A DNA stretch of 64,000 nt from Rhizomys pruinosus (lineage: Eukaryota; Chordata; Mammalia; Rodentia; Spalacidae): assembly GCA_009823505.1 (NCBI GenBank), contig VZQC01001662.1, positions 96,221-160,220 on the forward strand, written 5' to 3'. Position 1 is the stretch's first letter; every line of letters begins with the position of its first letter. The notes under the pieces are model-generated. The model did no database searches. It saw only the letters and a program-made list of their open reading frames with translations, and was not told the DNA's origin. Shown here piece after piece: positions 22,027 through 32,958 of the stretch. A program made the position numbers and the translations under genes.

Positions 22027-22157
22027 GGCCTTGCTCTACCCTTCATGGGCTGAGCGCAGCCAGAAACTTCTGCAGCTGTGATAAAAATCAATCCTTTCTC
22101 CATTTATTTATTCATTTGTTACAGTGCCATTGTTGTATGACTGTTAAAATTTCAGTG

Positions 22158-22346
22158 GGGCTGGCATGATGGCTCAGCAGGTAAAAGTGTTTGCTATGGA
22201 AGCCTGGCTACCTGAGCCAGTCCTCATGTAAAGGTGGGAGGAGAGAACTAATTCCAGAACTTGTCCTCTGGCCTCTACATGTGTGCACGCATACCTGCCT
22301 CTCCTTCCATATCACACAATAGTTTTAAATTAAATTAAAAAAAATC
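22158..22346 (+). mobile_element. B3-type SINE
   Basis: tggggctggcatgatggctc head, gagagaactaattccagaac, cctctggcctctacatgtgt and an A-rich tail. Confidence 0.75.
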
Positions 22347-22349
22347 ATA

Positions 22350-23010
22350 CATTCTTTGTAGAAAATAGAAAAAAGTAAAAACATCAAATAAATCCTCTAT
22401 TTCCAGGTGGGGATGGTGCACAGGCCACCTGTCATCCCAGTGTGCAAGCAAGGCCTAGCTTAGGCTGTATTGCAAGATCGCCTGTATTTCTAGTAGTTAT
22501 ATTTTGATATTTATTTTGTTATAAAATATACATTGACCTCACTGTTAAAGAAAAGGAAAAGAATGGTTGGAAGTCAAACACAAAGATGGGCTGGGATTCC
22601 CCTGCAAGTGAGCTTTATTACTGGAGTTACAAACTTGCTACAGATGCCTGCGTGGACATGGCCCATTGTTACTTCTTGGCAGGCTTTGTCACTTGCCTCA
22701 TGGTCCTCCGTAGTAGACATGCAGGCTGATGCTGCCTACTTCCTGTGGGGGGCTCTTAGCACTTCCAAGTCTGTGTTTCTCCTGGTGAGCAGGCTTGCTT
22801 CTTCAGGAGAAATTCCTAGAAGTGGAGTTGAGTTGGAAAGCTCTTGTGGGGCAAAGATCCTCATCTGCCTTCCAGGCGGCTTGTGCTAGAGTTCAGTGGT
22901 CTGCCACAGCCTCCCCAAACCTGGGAAACCACGTGAAGTCACGCTGCCAGTGTCACCCAAAGCCTCTGCCCACATTGTTTATCAGTGAGGATATACTTTG
23001 ATCCCTCACT
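22350..23010. other. Unique intronic sequence
   Basis: No gene recognised. The 22790-22830 text (gaaattcctagaagtggagt) is faintly L1-like. Confidence 0.4.
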
Positions 23011-23015
23011 CTCTC

Positions 23016-23041
23016 TAGAGAGAGAGAGAGAGAGAGAGTGT

Positions 23042-23088
<47 letters not shown>
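23016..23088 (+). repeat. (GA)n-(TG)n compound microsatellite
   Basis: About 11 GA units followed by about 24 TG units. Confidence 0.97.
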
Positions 23089-23094
23089 GGACAC

Positions 23095-23300
23095 TGAGTG
23101 TCCTGCTTCATCATGCTCAGCCTTATTTCCTTGAGACAGCATCTCTCATGGAACTTGGAGCTAGGCTGGTGGCCGACAAACCCAAGGGATTGTCCTGTCA
23201 ACCAAATGCATGTGGCTTTTTATGTGCTTTACGTGGCTGCTGGGAGGTCCTCGGGCGCTGCAGCAAGCACCCATCCCACAGAACCATCTCCCCAGCCCCA
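23095..23300 (-). mobile_element. B4/RSINE-type SINE
   Basis: Reverse: ccttgagacagcatctctca, ggaacttggagctaggctgg, and the end gaaccatctccccagcccc. The adjacent TG run is its 3' tail. Confidence 0.65.
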
Positions 23301-23659
23301 AGCTCTATGTTCTAATTTTTGCCTCTGAATTTCCATAGCAGTGTGTTTGGTAGAGCCCTGTCCAGCCATCTTTTTTGCATTGTAAATATATAACTTTGGC
23401 CCTCACTAGAATCAAGGTCTTTAAGATGTGAAGTGAAACTTGTTCATTTCTCGCTTATCTACCAGGCATAGTAACTATCTTGCAGATCCAGCCTTGGTGG
23501 GAAGGGCTGGCTCAGTTCCCCTACAAACAGGACAACAGCCTTGTAAATTCAGCATGTGAAACCCCCACAAGGATCCAGCATAGAAAGACAGACCAGAAAG
23601 GAAGGAAAACAACAAAAAAGAGGGTCTGTGCCTTCCCACGTGGTCAGACCCACCAATCC

Positions 23660-23790
23660 TTTATTTTCCCAGACAGTATCATGTAGTCCAGGTTGGCCTT
23701 GAACTCATTATGTACATAAGGGCTGGTCTTGAACTTCTGATCTTCCTGCCTCTAACTGAGTGCAGAGATTTCATGTGTGCACAGCCTTTA
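23660..23790 (-). mobile_element. B1/B4-like fragment
   Basis: Reverse text catgtagtccaggttggcct and gatcttcctgcctctaactg. Confidence 0.5.
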
Positions 23791-23839
23791 GACATGTTTT
23801 CTAGCCAGGGACTGAGGTTTTTTTTTTTTTTAAAGCTTT

Positions 23840-24055
23840 TTTTTTTTCTTTTTTATGTGCATGAATGTACTGTCTGCATGTAGGTTTGTGCACCCGTGTT
23901 GTGCAGTGCCTCGGAGGTCTGAAGAGGGTGTCGGATTTCCCTGAAACTGGAGCCAAAGGTGGTTCTTAGTCGCCATTTGGGTGCTGGGAATCGAACCCAG
24001 GTTCTCTGCAAGAGCAGTCGATGCTCTTAACTGCTGAGCCATCTCTCCAGCTCTG
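23840..24055 (-). mobile_element. B2 SINE
   Basis: Reverse B2: gtactgtctgcatgtaggtt, ggtgtcggatttccctgaaa, ctgagccatctctccagctc. No 17-bp duplication. Confidence 0.9.
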
Positions 24056-24059
24056 AGAC

Positions 24060-24915
24060 TGAGTTTTTTCCAATGTGGTCAGAGTCATCTGTCATGATGC
24101 CTTTGTCACTCTGTAGAACCACACAGAAGGTTTCCTATGTTTTGTTAAATGTGTTTGGTGGTTTTGTCATGGTTTAGTAAGTGATTGTATCATAACCTAG
24201 CATCACCTGGCTTCTAGACTAAGTCCTTGGGCCATTTCCCATGTAAGCAGCCCCAGGATGGGGAAGCCCTTGTGTCCCGTTCCCTCCTGCTGAGCCACAG
24301 GCTGCTGACAGCATCTGCCCTACCCCCCCTACACCCCCCCCTCCCCCGTTGCAGGCCTGTGCTTTGGTTTCTCAGTATCTCATGTAGCAACATATTGAGA
24401 AATGGCTTCCTTTATCAGGAAGAAAACCAAAGTGCTGAGTCTTCAGGAGAGCCTACACATGAGTACATACTCATGCTCAAGAGGGTGAGCACTCCCAGCC
24501 AAGGGAGACCAAGCCTTTGGAGGGGCCTCCCGCCTGGTCCCAGCTTCGCCTGCTCCAGGGAAAATCCACTTCCTGGAACCCATGGACAAATCTTTTGGTG
24601 GTGACACCCTCCTTGGGACTGTCCAGAGGGGAGCTGCCCTGGGCTTGGCTTTAGCCCTGCCCTTTTGAGGAGCTGTTCAGCCCAGGCTGGAGCTACGTGC
24701 CCTCAGCTGACAGCCAGCTGTGCCTCCTCCTTCTGAGGAGCCTGGCTGGCACAGTAGGGTGACACCATCCTGGTTGTCCACTTCCTTTGATGGTTACTTC
24801 ATCTCTGTCTGATTTTCAGGCCTATGTGCATAGGAACAGCACCGACTGCCCTGGCTAAAGTGACTTAGCCTTTAGACAGTTCTTAGAACAGCCCTTGGTT
24901 TGCTAAATAAAAATA
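24060..24915. other. Unique intronic sequence
   Basis: No gene or repeat recognised. A C-rich run is at 24322-24350. Confidence 0.5.
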
Positions 24916-24921
24916 GCTGAG

Positions 24922-25020
24922 CCAGGCATGATGGTACCCGTATGCCTGTAATCTCAACATTTGGAAGGCAGGAGGCCAGCCTAGGTAGGCTACATAGTGA
25001 CTCTGACTTTAAAAATAAAT
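24922..25020 (+). mobile_element. B1-like SINE, diverged
   Basis: gccaggcatgatggtacccg, cctgtaatctcaacatttgg and an A-rich end. Confidence 0.65.
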
Positions 25021-25329
25021 AGCTGGCAGGGTGGCTCAGTCAGTAAAGTGCTTGCCATACGATCGTGAGGACTTGAGCTCAGATCTACAGCATCCATATA
25101 AAAATCTAGGATTCTGGGGGCTGGAGGGATGGCCTAGCGGTTAAGAGCGCCGAACGCTCTTGCAGAGGACCCGGGTTCGATCCCCAGCACCCACATGGCG
25201 GCTGAGAACCGTCTGTGACTCCAGTTCCAGGAGAACTCCAGTTCCAGGGGAATCCGAGACCCTCTTCTGACCTCCGAGGCATCGCACGACACGGGTGCGC
25301 AGACCTGCATGCAGACAATACATTCATAC

Positions 25330-25392
<63 letters not shown>

Positions 25393-25540
25393 AAAAAAAA
25401 AAAATCTAGGATTCTGGTGCTGAGGAGCTAAGAAGATCCTCAGGTCTCACCTGCCAGCCCCCCCATAACTGTGGAACTGTAGAACAGTTGTGGAAGGCAC
25501 TCTACATCAGCCTCTGGCCTCCACACGCGCACACAGTTCC
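25021..25540 (+). mobile_element. B3-type SINE interrupted by a young B2
   Basis: The head at 25021 (gctggcagggtggctcagtc) runs to 25117. It resumes at 25401-25540 (ctgaggagctaagaagatcc ... cctctggcctccacacgcgc). Confidence 0.7.
25118..25400 (+). mobile_element. Young B2 SINE with long poly-A tail
   Basis: Full-length forward B2, duplication subfamily (ccagttccaggagaactcca). The A tail exceeds 50 bases (25336-25390). It is flanked by a perfect 17-bp target-site duplication, aaaatctaggattctgg, at 25101-25117 and 25401-25417. Confidence 0.97.
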
Positions 25541-25544
25541 AGAC

Positions 25545-27045
25545 TTTCTGACATCCCATGGGGGGGTGTGGGACTAAGATTTTGTCATTTCCCATCCATG
25601 GGTCTCAGTTTCCTAACTGGACTGTTACCTATTTGTGTAAGATGATCTTGAAGACTGTTCTCATTTTAGAAAGTTCTAGGATCTGGGGATTTAAAGGTGT
25701 TCTTGATATCTCAGATGGTCCAGTCCTGCCAGTAGCCTCTGCTGGCTGACAGGTCCTTGTCAGGACCCACTCCACAGACAGGAGGACAGGGACCGTAGAG
25801 CTTTTTGCAGTCCACATAGTGTTCCCTCAGTGCAGAGGAGCTGTTCTCTGGTTGGCGTGTTCATAAGAGTTCTGGATCTGGGTCACTTGGGACTGGGCTA
25901 TAGGAGTTAAGGCGTGTGCTGCCTCGCCTGGTGGAGTGAGGACTGAGCTACGGTCTGCTTCATCAGGCCACAGTGTGCTGAGACCTATGATGCTCACTGC
26001 TTAGCCTGGGGTCTTCGTGTGGATGAAATCTGGTCTTATGCAAGAATGTGTGCGCATGTGTGTGCATGTGCATGTACCTCAAAAGTTTACACCAGAAGGC
26101 TGAGTACACCGAGCTCCTGCGATTGAGAGTGAGCAGTAGGCCCTCCCTCTGGTTCTTTCTGCTCTTGGGTAGGAGGGAGTAGGCTTGCAAGCCCCTGAGA
26201 GGGAGAGGCTGTGCTAAGGAAGGGGGTTGAAGCTGATGAGTTCTCTCCAAGGTTCTACTCAGCCCCCAAGCCTTCTGGGAAGTTCTGGTCACATCCTAGT
26301 CAGGTGGCAGGGCAGCTGCTAGATGCCTTCCCTGAGTTTATACGCTGTCAGTGTGTGCCAGTGTGCACCAGTGTGGAGTGTGGCCTGAGGGGTCTGCCCT
26401 TGAGCTAGAGATTTGTGACTGGAAGACTAAAGCCAGTACCCCAAGGTAGGAGGGGCAAGGCAGGCATCAGTCCGCACGGAACTAGCTGAGTGGTGGTAGG
26501 TTGGCTTCCTGACCTCTGGATCCTCATACCATGATGCCCAGCATTGACCCAGCTCCCAGCGGGCGCCCCAAACACTGCCATTTGATGACCTGACCTGTGA
26601 GAGAGAAGGGATGGGCCACCCACACTGCCCATGTGCAGGTCCTTGCTTGTCCCTAGCAATCTCTCTGAAATAGTGTTACGCATCGTCTATAGCTTTGTAG
26701 GGAGGCTCTTGGGACTTAGCTGTGGGAGTCAGGGAAAACAGCACTGTGGGTATCAGTTTTGTGGGTGACTGTAGCTCACTGACTTTCGGTGGGGGAGGTT
26801 GGAAAGCCACAGCATCTTTATTTTGAAATGTGTCCCCTCTTTGTCCAGGCAGAGCTCCTCTGTGTGTCTGCATATATTCACATATCCATGTCTTTTTGAG
26901 CTGTGTCGGGCCATCAATGGCTGGATAGCTGTTCTGCCTGCTTTGCCCTTCTGCTCAGGCTATTCCCAGAACTCTGTTTTGCACAGTCTGACTTGGCTCT
27001 TGACTTCCTGGGAAGAAAGCGAGGCCCAGAAAGTCTCCTGCATGG
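25545..27045. other. Unique intronic sequence
   Basis: No gene or repeat recognised. Confidence 0.5.
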
Positions 27046-27055
27046 CAAGTGTGAG

Positions 27056-27106
27056 TGGGCCGGGCCGGGCGGGCCAGGCTGGGCGGGACTGGGCGGGGCT
27101 GCCCTG
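27056..27106 (+). promoter_or_regulatory. Cluster of GC-box-like motifs
   Basis: Tandem G/C text (gggccgggccgggcgggcca, then gggcgggactgggcggggct) contains several GGGCGG cores, the Sp1/KLF type. It stands out in an intron of average GC. Any promoter or enhancer role is inference. Confidence 0.3.
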
Positions 27107-27190
27107 CACTTACCCACTCCCTAGGGATGCAGGAAGGTACCTTGGGGTTTCCCAGGTAAATGCACAGGAGCATGTTTAAGAATCTTTTCT

Positions 27191-27441
27191 GGGGCTGGAG
27201 AGATGGCCTAGCGGTTAAGAGCGCCGACTGCTCTTACAGAGGACCCGGGTTCGATCCCCAGCACCCACATGGCGGCCGAGAACCGTCTGAAACTCCAATT
27301 CCAGGAGAACTCCAGTTCCAGGGGAATCCGACACCCTCTTCTGACCTCCGCGGCATTGCACGGCACGGGTGCACAAACTTGCATGCAGACAGTACATTCA
27401 TACACATACAGAAATAAATAAAAAAAAAAAAAAAAAAAAAA
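27191..27441 (+). mobile_element. B2 SINE, duplication subfamily
   Basis: Full forward B2 (ggggctggagagatggccta to acagaaataaataaaa plus A tail) with ccaattccaggagaactcca. Preceded by target copy aagaatcttttct at 27178-27190. Confidence 0.95.
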
Positions 27442-27455
27442 AAGAACTTTTTCTT

Positions 27456-27615
27456 GGCGGGCGTGTGGCGCACCTCTAATCCTAGCATTGGGAGGCAGAG
27501 GCAGGCGGATCTTTGTGAGTTCAGGCCAGCCTGGTCTACAGAGTGAGTTCCAGGACAGCTGGGGCTACAGGGAGACCCCTGTTGCAAAAGCCAAAAAAAA
27601 AAAAAAAAAAAAAAA
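27456..27615 (+). mobile_element. B1 SINE
   Basis: Forward B1 (ggcgggcgtgtggcgcacct) with an A tail, lying between target-like sequences at 27442-27455 and 27616-27629. Confidence 0.92.
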
Positions 27616-27629
27616 AAGAATCTTTTCTT

Positions 27630-27781
27630 GCCGGGCGTGTTGGCGCACGTCTTTAATCCTAGCACTTGGGAGGCAGAGGCAGGCGGATCTTTGTGAGTTC
27701 AAGACCAGCCTGGTCTACAGAGCGAGTTCCAGGACAGCTGGGGCTACAGGGAAACCCTGTCTCGAAAAGACAAAAAAAAAA
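27630..27781 (+). mobile_element. B1 SINE
   Basis: Forward B1 (gccgggcgtgttggcgcacg to ctcgaaaagac plus A tail), flanked by identical 14-bp copies of aagaatcttttctt at 27616-27629 and 27782-27795. Confidence 0.95.
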
Positions 27782-27799
27782 AAGAATCTTTTCTTAAAC

Positions 27800-30150
27800 A
27801 TGGGATTAAAAGCATGTACTACCCATGCCTAGAGTGTTTAAGAACCTTAAAGCAATGACCATGCCATCAGAGGAACCAGGCTATTGGAATTCTCATGATA
27901 AAGATGGCTGACTATGAGTGTTCACAGTCTACCTGGCCTAGTGCTAATAAGCATGTTATTTTTCCTCTGCCCACAGTTTGAAGGTAAGGAAATGGAGTAA
28001 GCTTACTTTAAGGTAAGGCCAGAGCTGGGTAACAAACCAGGCCAGTAGGACTCTTTGAATCAAGGGTTTCTGACTGGACCTTGCTGCCCAGCTCTGGCTA
28101 GAACTCTGAGGTGATTGGTTACCTGAGCGCTTCCACATTCCCACTGACGGTTGGTTGGTGACGTGGGCCAATTTATAGCTGTGTGCCCAGGGCCGGAGGA
28201 AGGGCTTTTTATAGTCTTCTGGTTTCTGTGTGTTGGAGTGAGTGGCCTTGCTTTCTTTTCTTTCCCGTGGCTGATGTCACTGCTTCCTTGATGTTCCTTT
28301 CCTTGGGCTTCTGTTTCTATTTTTTATGTCACTTTTCCCTTCCCTTCTGCTGTCTGAATAAGATGGTTCCATAGGAGGAAAGCTCTGAAGATTTTAGAAT
28401 TGAGAAGATGGTGACTAGTTGAATAGCTCTCACAAATTCTCTTTTGAAAAGAGACTTGATGACTTTGGGGGACCACACCCAACTTTCCTTCTTGTGAACC
28501 TGCTTGGAACTTAGAGCCATGCTTTTTCCTTTGGGAGAGGGGTGGTCTCTGTAAGCCCCATTGTGGGGCTGCAGGAAAGAGTATGGGCGAGCTGCGTGGT
28601 CACTGAATGAGAGGTTGCCTTTCCAGAGGGATCCAGGCACCACAAATGCAGTCATCACACCAGTGTGCTTCGGGCACGAATGGCTGGTCATATCTCTTGG
28701 GGGAGGAAGGTCCACTTTGATCTCGTTTGAAACACAGGATGGCAGGTCTGTGTCAGAAGTACTGCTTACCACACAGTGGATTGTAGACAAGGTGTGTGCG
28801 CTCATCTGGCTTCACATTCAGAGCTGGCTCACAAGGAGCTGCCAGCTTTGTCCACAGAACGGATTGGTGTGAGATCCTGCATTTGTGCACTCAGTGTTTG
28901 AGGGCCTCTGGTCACCTGGTCTCACTGACAGGCTGCCGAGAAAGCAGGCTGCTGGCGCCCGCAGCTCGCCTGCTGCTTGGCGTGTGCCACGACATTTTGT
29001 CTTTGCTCAGAGATCTTTCCCCTCACTTAAAACAGAGGAAATAAAGGCTCTGATGTTCTGCCAGTTACACCTGTGTAGCAGGTGGAAGTGAGCGTGAGCT
29101 CGGGCCATGTGGCCGTGATCCTTGTAGTGTTTCCAAAGAAAACAGGGAAGACCCCCTCCGCTCTGTGAAGAGGGGTGGATGGAGCCAGTGGTAGGCTGGC
29201 TAGACAGGGTCCTCTTGGGCCTGGTCCACCTGGCAGGTGCAGATGCCTGCAGTCTCCCTCAGACTCCACATGGGGCCGGAGGGGCTGGAGGCAGCCCTGT
29301 AGGAGTGGCAGCTTTCACTCTTAACAAGCACGGGTCCTCTCTGCCTGGGAGGTGTGGGGCAGCTGCTGCTCTTAGAAGTGGGGTAGCACCCAGGCTACTC
29401 TGCCACATTAGACTTTGAGGGAAAGGCCCCTTCCTCCCCTTCCTCAAAGTGCCAAGTTCTAGTATAAGTCAAACAACAAATGGGGCTCCACGTGGCTCGC
29501 TCAATTGCCTTGCACCTCAGCTTCCTGCATTCCAGGGTGCTGGTATGCCAGAAATTCCCTGGGCAAGCAAGAAGGAAGTCTTGTCTTTATAGTAAAAACG
29601 CCAGTAAAACATCTCTTGGCTCTGTTCCTTCCTTTCCACCCACACTGCCAATAGCTAAGTTACCGTTTGTTCTCAGCCTTTGCCGAGTTGCGCTGGCTTC
29701 TTAGTTGGCTTTCCTGTCTCTGATTCCTCCACACCCACTTCAATCTGTCTTCTGTACAGTTTCCAGAATGATGATCATTCAGAAACACACACCCCCACCC
29801 CCGCCATACCTGTAAGATTGAAGCTATCTTATGTGGTCTTTCCAGGACCTGCAGCAGCTGCTATTTCCCCTGAGCCATCCCTGCTCTCCCTCCACTCTTC
29901 TTAGTCCTTTCTAGTCTCTAGTTATTTAAAAAGATGTTACTGCTCTGGTCTTAGCTCATGGGCTCATGGGGTACCCCTACCTGGCATGCCTTCTCTACCC
30001 TCCCTCAGTCTGTGTGCCACACCCCTGGTCCACGCCTGTCGGTTGAATTTATTTTAGGCTTCCTCTCCTTTCTGATGCCTTGTGACAGTCCCTGCCCTCA
30101 GGTAAAGAGCTGAGGAAGCCCTACGTCTACCTGACATCTTGGTCAGCAGC
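27800..30150. other. Unique intronic sequence
   Basis: 2.3 kb with no SINE or tandem repeat, the longest repeat-free stretch seen. A 158-codon minus ORF (28329-28805) has no recognisable domain or splice context. No gene claimed. Confidence 0.5.
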
Positions 30151-30158
30151 TAGCTTGT

Positions 30159-30217
30159 TGGTCTCTGTCTCTGTCTCTGTCTCTGTCTCTCTCTGTCTCT
30201 GTTTCTCTCTCTGTCTC

Positions 30218-30278
<61 letters not shown>
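30159..30278 (+). repeat. (TCTCTG)n/(TC)n microsatellite
   Basis: tctctg and tttctctctctg units grade into a pure TC run of about 28 units. Confidence 0.95.
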
Positions 30279-30280
<2 letters not shown>

Positions 30281-30583
30281 ATCCATATGGACTGGGCTTC
30301 AGGAGACTGGACCGCATTGAACCATATAGCCACGGACAGGTCTAGGCTCCAATAAATAACTTTCTTTATTAGAGAACTCTGGAGTATTCTCTGGTTGTAT
30401 GCAGTCCAGGATAGTGAGCTACATTTGTTTCACAGGGGAAGAACAGTTCTCACCACCCACTGGAAGAGTGGGGCTCCTCACCCATCCTTTTCGTGCTTGC
30501 AAATTCGAGACTCTGCAGCCAGCCCCCAGCTCTGTGCTCTCCTGGAAACTAAGTCATCTTGTCTCTTCCTAGAGCAGAAATGC

Positions 30584-30586
<3 letters not shown>

Positions 30587-30633
<47 letters not shown>

Positions 30634-30648
30634 CACACACATGTATAC
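30587..30648 (+). repeat. (GT)n microsatellite with a short inverted (AC) end
   Basis: About 21 GT units, then atacacacacatgtatac, so the two ends could pair as a small hairpin. Confidence 0.95.
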
Positions 30649-30910
30649 ATTATTCTCAAGCCTCAGCAGCAACTGCAGTAGGCAGATCAGAAGAGCAAGG
30701 ATCCCATGTCTCTCTATTCCTTTAATCATGTTAGTGCCCAGCTATGTCCCAGCACTCTGGAGGTATTCTAAGGTGGGTTGTGGTACATGGAGATACTTTT
30801 TCAAATACATATAACTCTCTAAGCCTCAGATTTCACATCTATATTTTAGCAGTAATATCTACCTGAGGATTAATGTGGGTGTTAGATGATACACATAAGA
30901 GTTGATAGAG

Positions 30911-31115
30911 GGGCTGGAGAGATGGCTCAGCAGTTAAGAGCACTGACTGTTCTTGAAGAAGACCGGAGTTCAGATCCCAGCACTCCTATGGAGTCTAACA
31001 ACTGTCTGTAACTCCAGTTCCAGGGGATCTGATGTGCTCTTCTGTCCTCCATGGGCATTATTACATGCAGGCAGTACATGCATACACATATAATAAAAAA
31101 TAATAAATAAAATAG
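30911..31115 (+). mobile_element. B2/B3 SINE
   Basis: Forward: ggggctggagagatggctca, ccagttccaggggatctgat, gcaggcagtacatgcataca and an ataataaataaaa tail. The preceding 30800-30905 text is MIR-like. Confidence 0.88.
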
Positions 31116-31154
31116 TTGGCAGCATCGTGCCCAGCACATGGAAATCCTCCTCAG

Positions 31155-31200
<46 letters not shown>
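31155..31200 (+). repeat. (AC)n microsatellite
   Basis: About 22 AC units. Confidence 0.97.
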
Positions 31201-31202
<2 letters not shown>

Positions 31203-31331
31203 CGGGGGACGGACACCTGAACTAAAAAAGTTAACTCCAAAACGTCTAGAACCAAAGAGTAGTTTTTGGATGTAAACTTGGCAAAGAGAAATAAATTGAT
31301 AAATTGGACTTCATAAAAAATTAGTTGTTCC

Positions 31332-31563
31332 GGGGCTGGAGAGATGGCCTAGCGTTTAAGAGTGCCGACTGCTCTTGCAGAGGAACTGGATTCGATCCCC
31401 AGCACCCACATGGTGGCTGAGAACCACCTGTAACTCCAATTCCAGGGGAATCCGACACCCTCTTCTCACCTCCGCGGTATCGCACGACACAGGTACACAA
31501 ACCTGCATGTAGATAGTACATTCATACACATAAATAAACAAATAAGTAAATAAAAATTTTTTT
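31332..31563 (+). mobile_element. B2 SINE with perfect target-site duplication
   Basis: Forward B2, no 17-bp duplication (ccaattccaggggaatccga). Flanked by aaaaattagttgttcc at 31316-31331 and 31564-31579. Confidence 0.95.
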
Positions 31564-31612
31564 AAAAATTAGTTGTTCCCTTAGAATCTTTTTTAAAAAA
31601 AGATTTATTTTA

Positions 31613-31861
31613 GGGCTGGAGAGATGGCTCAGTGGTTAAGAGTGCCAGATACTCTTGCAGAGGACCCAGGTTCGATTCCCAGCATCCACATGGCGGCTAA
31701 GAGCCGTCTTTAAGCCAGGTGTGGTGGTGCACGCCTTTAGTTCTGGCACTCAGGAGGCAGAGGCAGGTGGATCTCTGTGAGTTCAAGGCCAGCCTGGTCT
31801 GCAGAGTGAGTTCCAGGCCAGCTGGGGCTATAGGGAGACCCTGTCTCAAAAAAAAAAAAAA
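31613..31861 (+). mobile_element. Chimeric SINE: B2 head fused to B1 (copy 1)
   Basis: The B2 head (gggctggagagatggctcag ... catggcggctaagagccgtc) ends at ctttaa (31713) and continues directly as a full B1 (gccaggtgtggtggtgcacg ... gaccctgtctc plus A tail). The B2 3' half is absent. The short repeat ttatttta flanks the unit at 31605-31612 and 31862-31869. Confidence 0.85.
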
Positions 31862-31869
31862 TTATTTTA

Positions 31870-32035
31870 GCCAGGCATGGTGGCCTACACCCAGCTTTAA
31901 TCCCAGCATTTGGGAAGCTGAGGCAGGCAAATCTCTGTGAGACTGAGGTCAGCCTGGTCTACATAGTGAGTTCCAGGTCAGCTGGGGCTACAAGGACCCT
32001 CTCTCAGAAAGAAAAAAAGAAAGAAAAAAGAAAAG
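31870..32035 (+). mobile_element. B1 SINE
   Basis: Forward B1 (gccaggcatggtggcctaca, aatcccagcatttgggaagc) ending in a GAAA-rich tail. Confidence 0.9.
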
Positions 32036-32036
32036 G

Positions 32037-32508
32037 TTTGTTTTCTGCATATAGGTATTTTGCCTGCATGTATGGATGTGTACCATGCACGTGTGCATGT
32101 GCGCCATGCACGTGTGGATGTGCGCCATGCACGTGTGGGTGTGCGCCATGCGTGTGTGGGTGTGCGCCATGCGTGTGTGGGCGTGCGCCATGCGTGTGTG
32201 GACGTGCGCCATGCGTGTGTGGATGTGCGCCATGCGTGTGTGGATGTGTGCCGTGCACGTGTGGATGTGTGCCATGCACGTGTGGATGTGCGCCATGCAC
32301 GTGTGGATGTGTGCCGTGCATGTGTGGATGTGTGCCATGCATGTACCTGGTGCCCAGGAACACCAAAAGAGGGCCTTGGCTCTCCTGGAACCCTAGAACG
32401 ATGTTATGGGTAGTTGTTAGCTGCTGTGTGGGTGTTGGGAACTGAACCCAGGTTCTCTGTAAGAGCAGCAAGTGTTCTTCTTAACTGTTGGTCCATCTGT
32501 GTAGCCCT
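32037..32508 (-). mobile_element. B2/B3 SINE expanded by an internal minisatellite
   Basis: Reverse element: ataggtattttgcctgcatg at one end; gtgggtgttgggaactgaac, gagcagcaagtgttcttctt and atctgtgtagccc at the head. The segment between is enlarged by the 21-bp repeats at 32068-32345. Confidence 0.8.
32068..32345. repeat. 21-bp minisatellite, about 13 copies
   Basis: The unit is cgccatgcgtgtgtggatgt followed by g, with variants cacgtg/cgtgtg and gcgcc/gtgcc. Because 21 is a multiple of 3, several frames stay open and give Cys-rich or His-rich ORFs. Confidence 0.95.
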
Positions 32509-32514
32509 CATTAG

Positions 32515-32955
32515 AATCTTGAGGTACTTTTAGAACATCTGGTACCGGAATGTTCTGGAAGCCAACAGGAAGCCATAGCCAGAGAAATAGCCTTAGCAGG
32601 AGGCTGGGAATGGTATGTGCATAATGGTTGTTGGGAAGGACTACTTTTGGTTATGTTATAGGAAACATTACTTAAATAGGCTATTATGTGTCTCCTATAT
32701 TATGGTTGGGGTTGGTAGTACAATGTATGAGTGTGTCACTAGCAGTGGGATGGTTTCTGGATAAATTCTGATTGCTCTAATGGTAGCAAGATGGTTGCTA
32801 CAGCTGGTCCATCCCCAAAGGGGGCTAGTAGGTGGCCCTAGAGACTGTGCTCTATCTTTCCTGCTCTCTACAGCAGAGTCATACCTGACCCTCACATGGG
32901 AAGCTGGAAGTGGGGGAACTCACCCATGATCATCATGGTGACCCTGCTGGGTACC
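32515..32955. other. Unique intronic sequence
   Basis: No gene or element recognised. Confidence 0.45.
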
Positions 32956-32958
32956 AGT

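Noticed and set aside
28329..28805. 158-codon minus-strand ORF
   Set aside because: No domain, no context, and no conservation information; likely chance.
32004..32471. Cys-rich and His-rich repeat ORFs (CAPCVCG type)
   Set aside because: Translation of the 21-bp minisatellite inside a B2 SINE, open in several frames on both strands.
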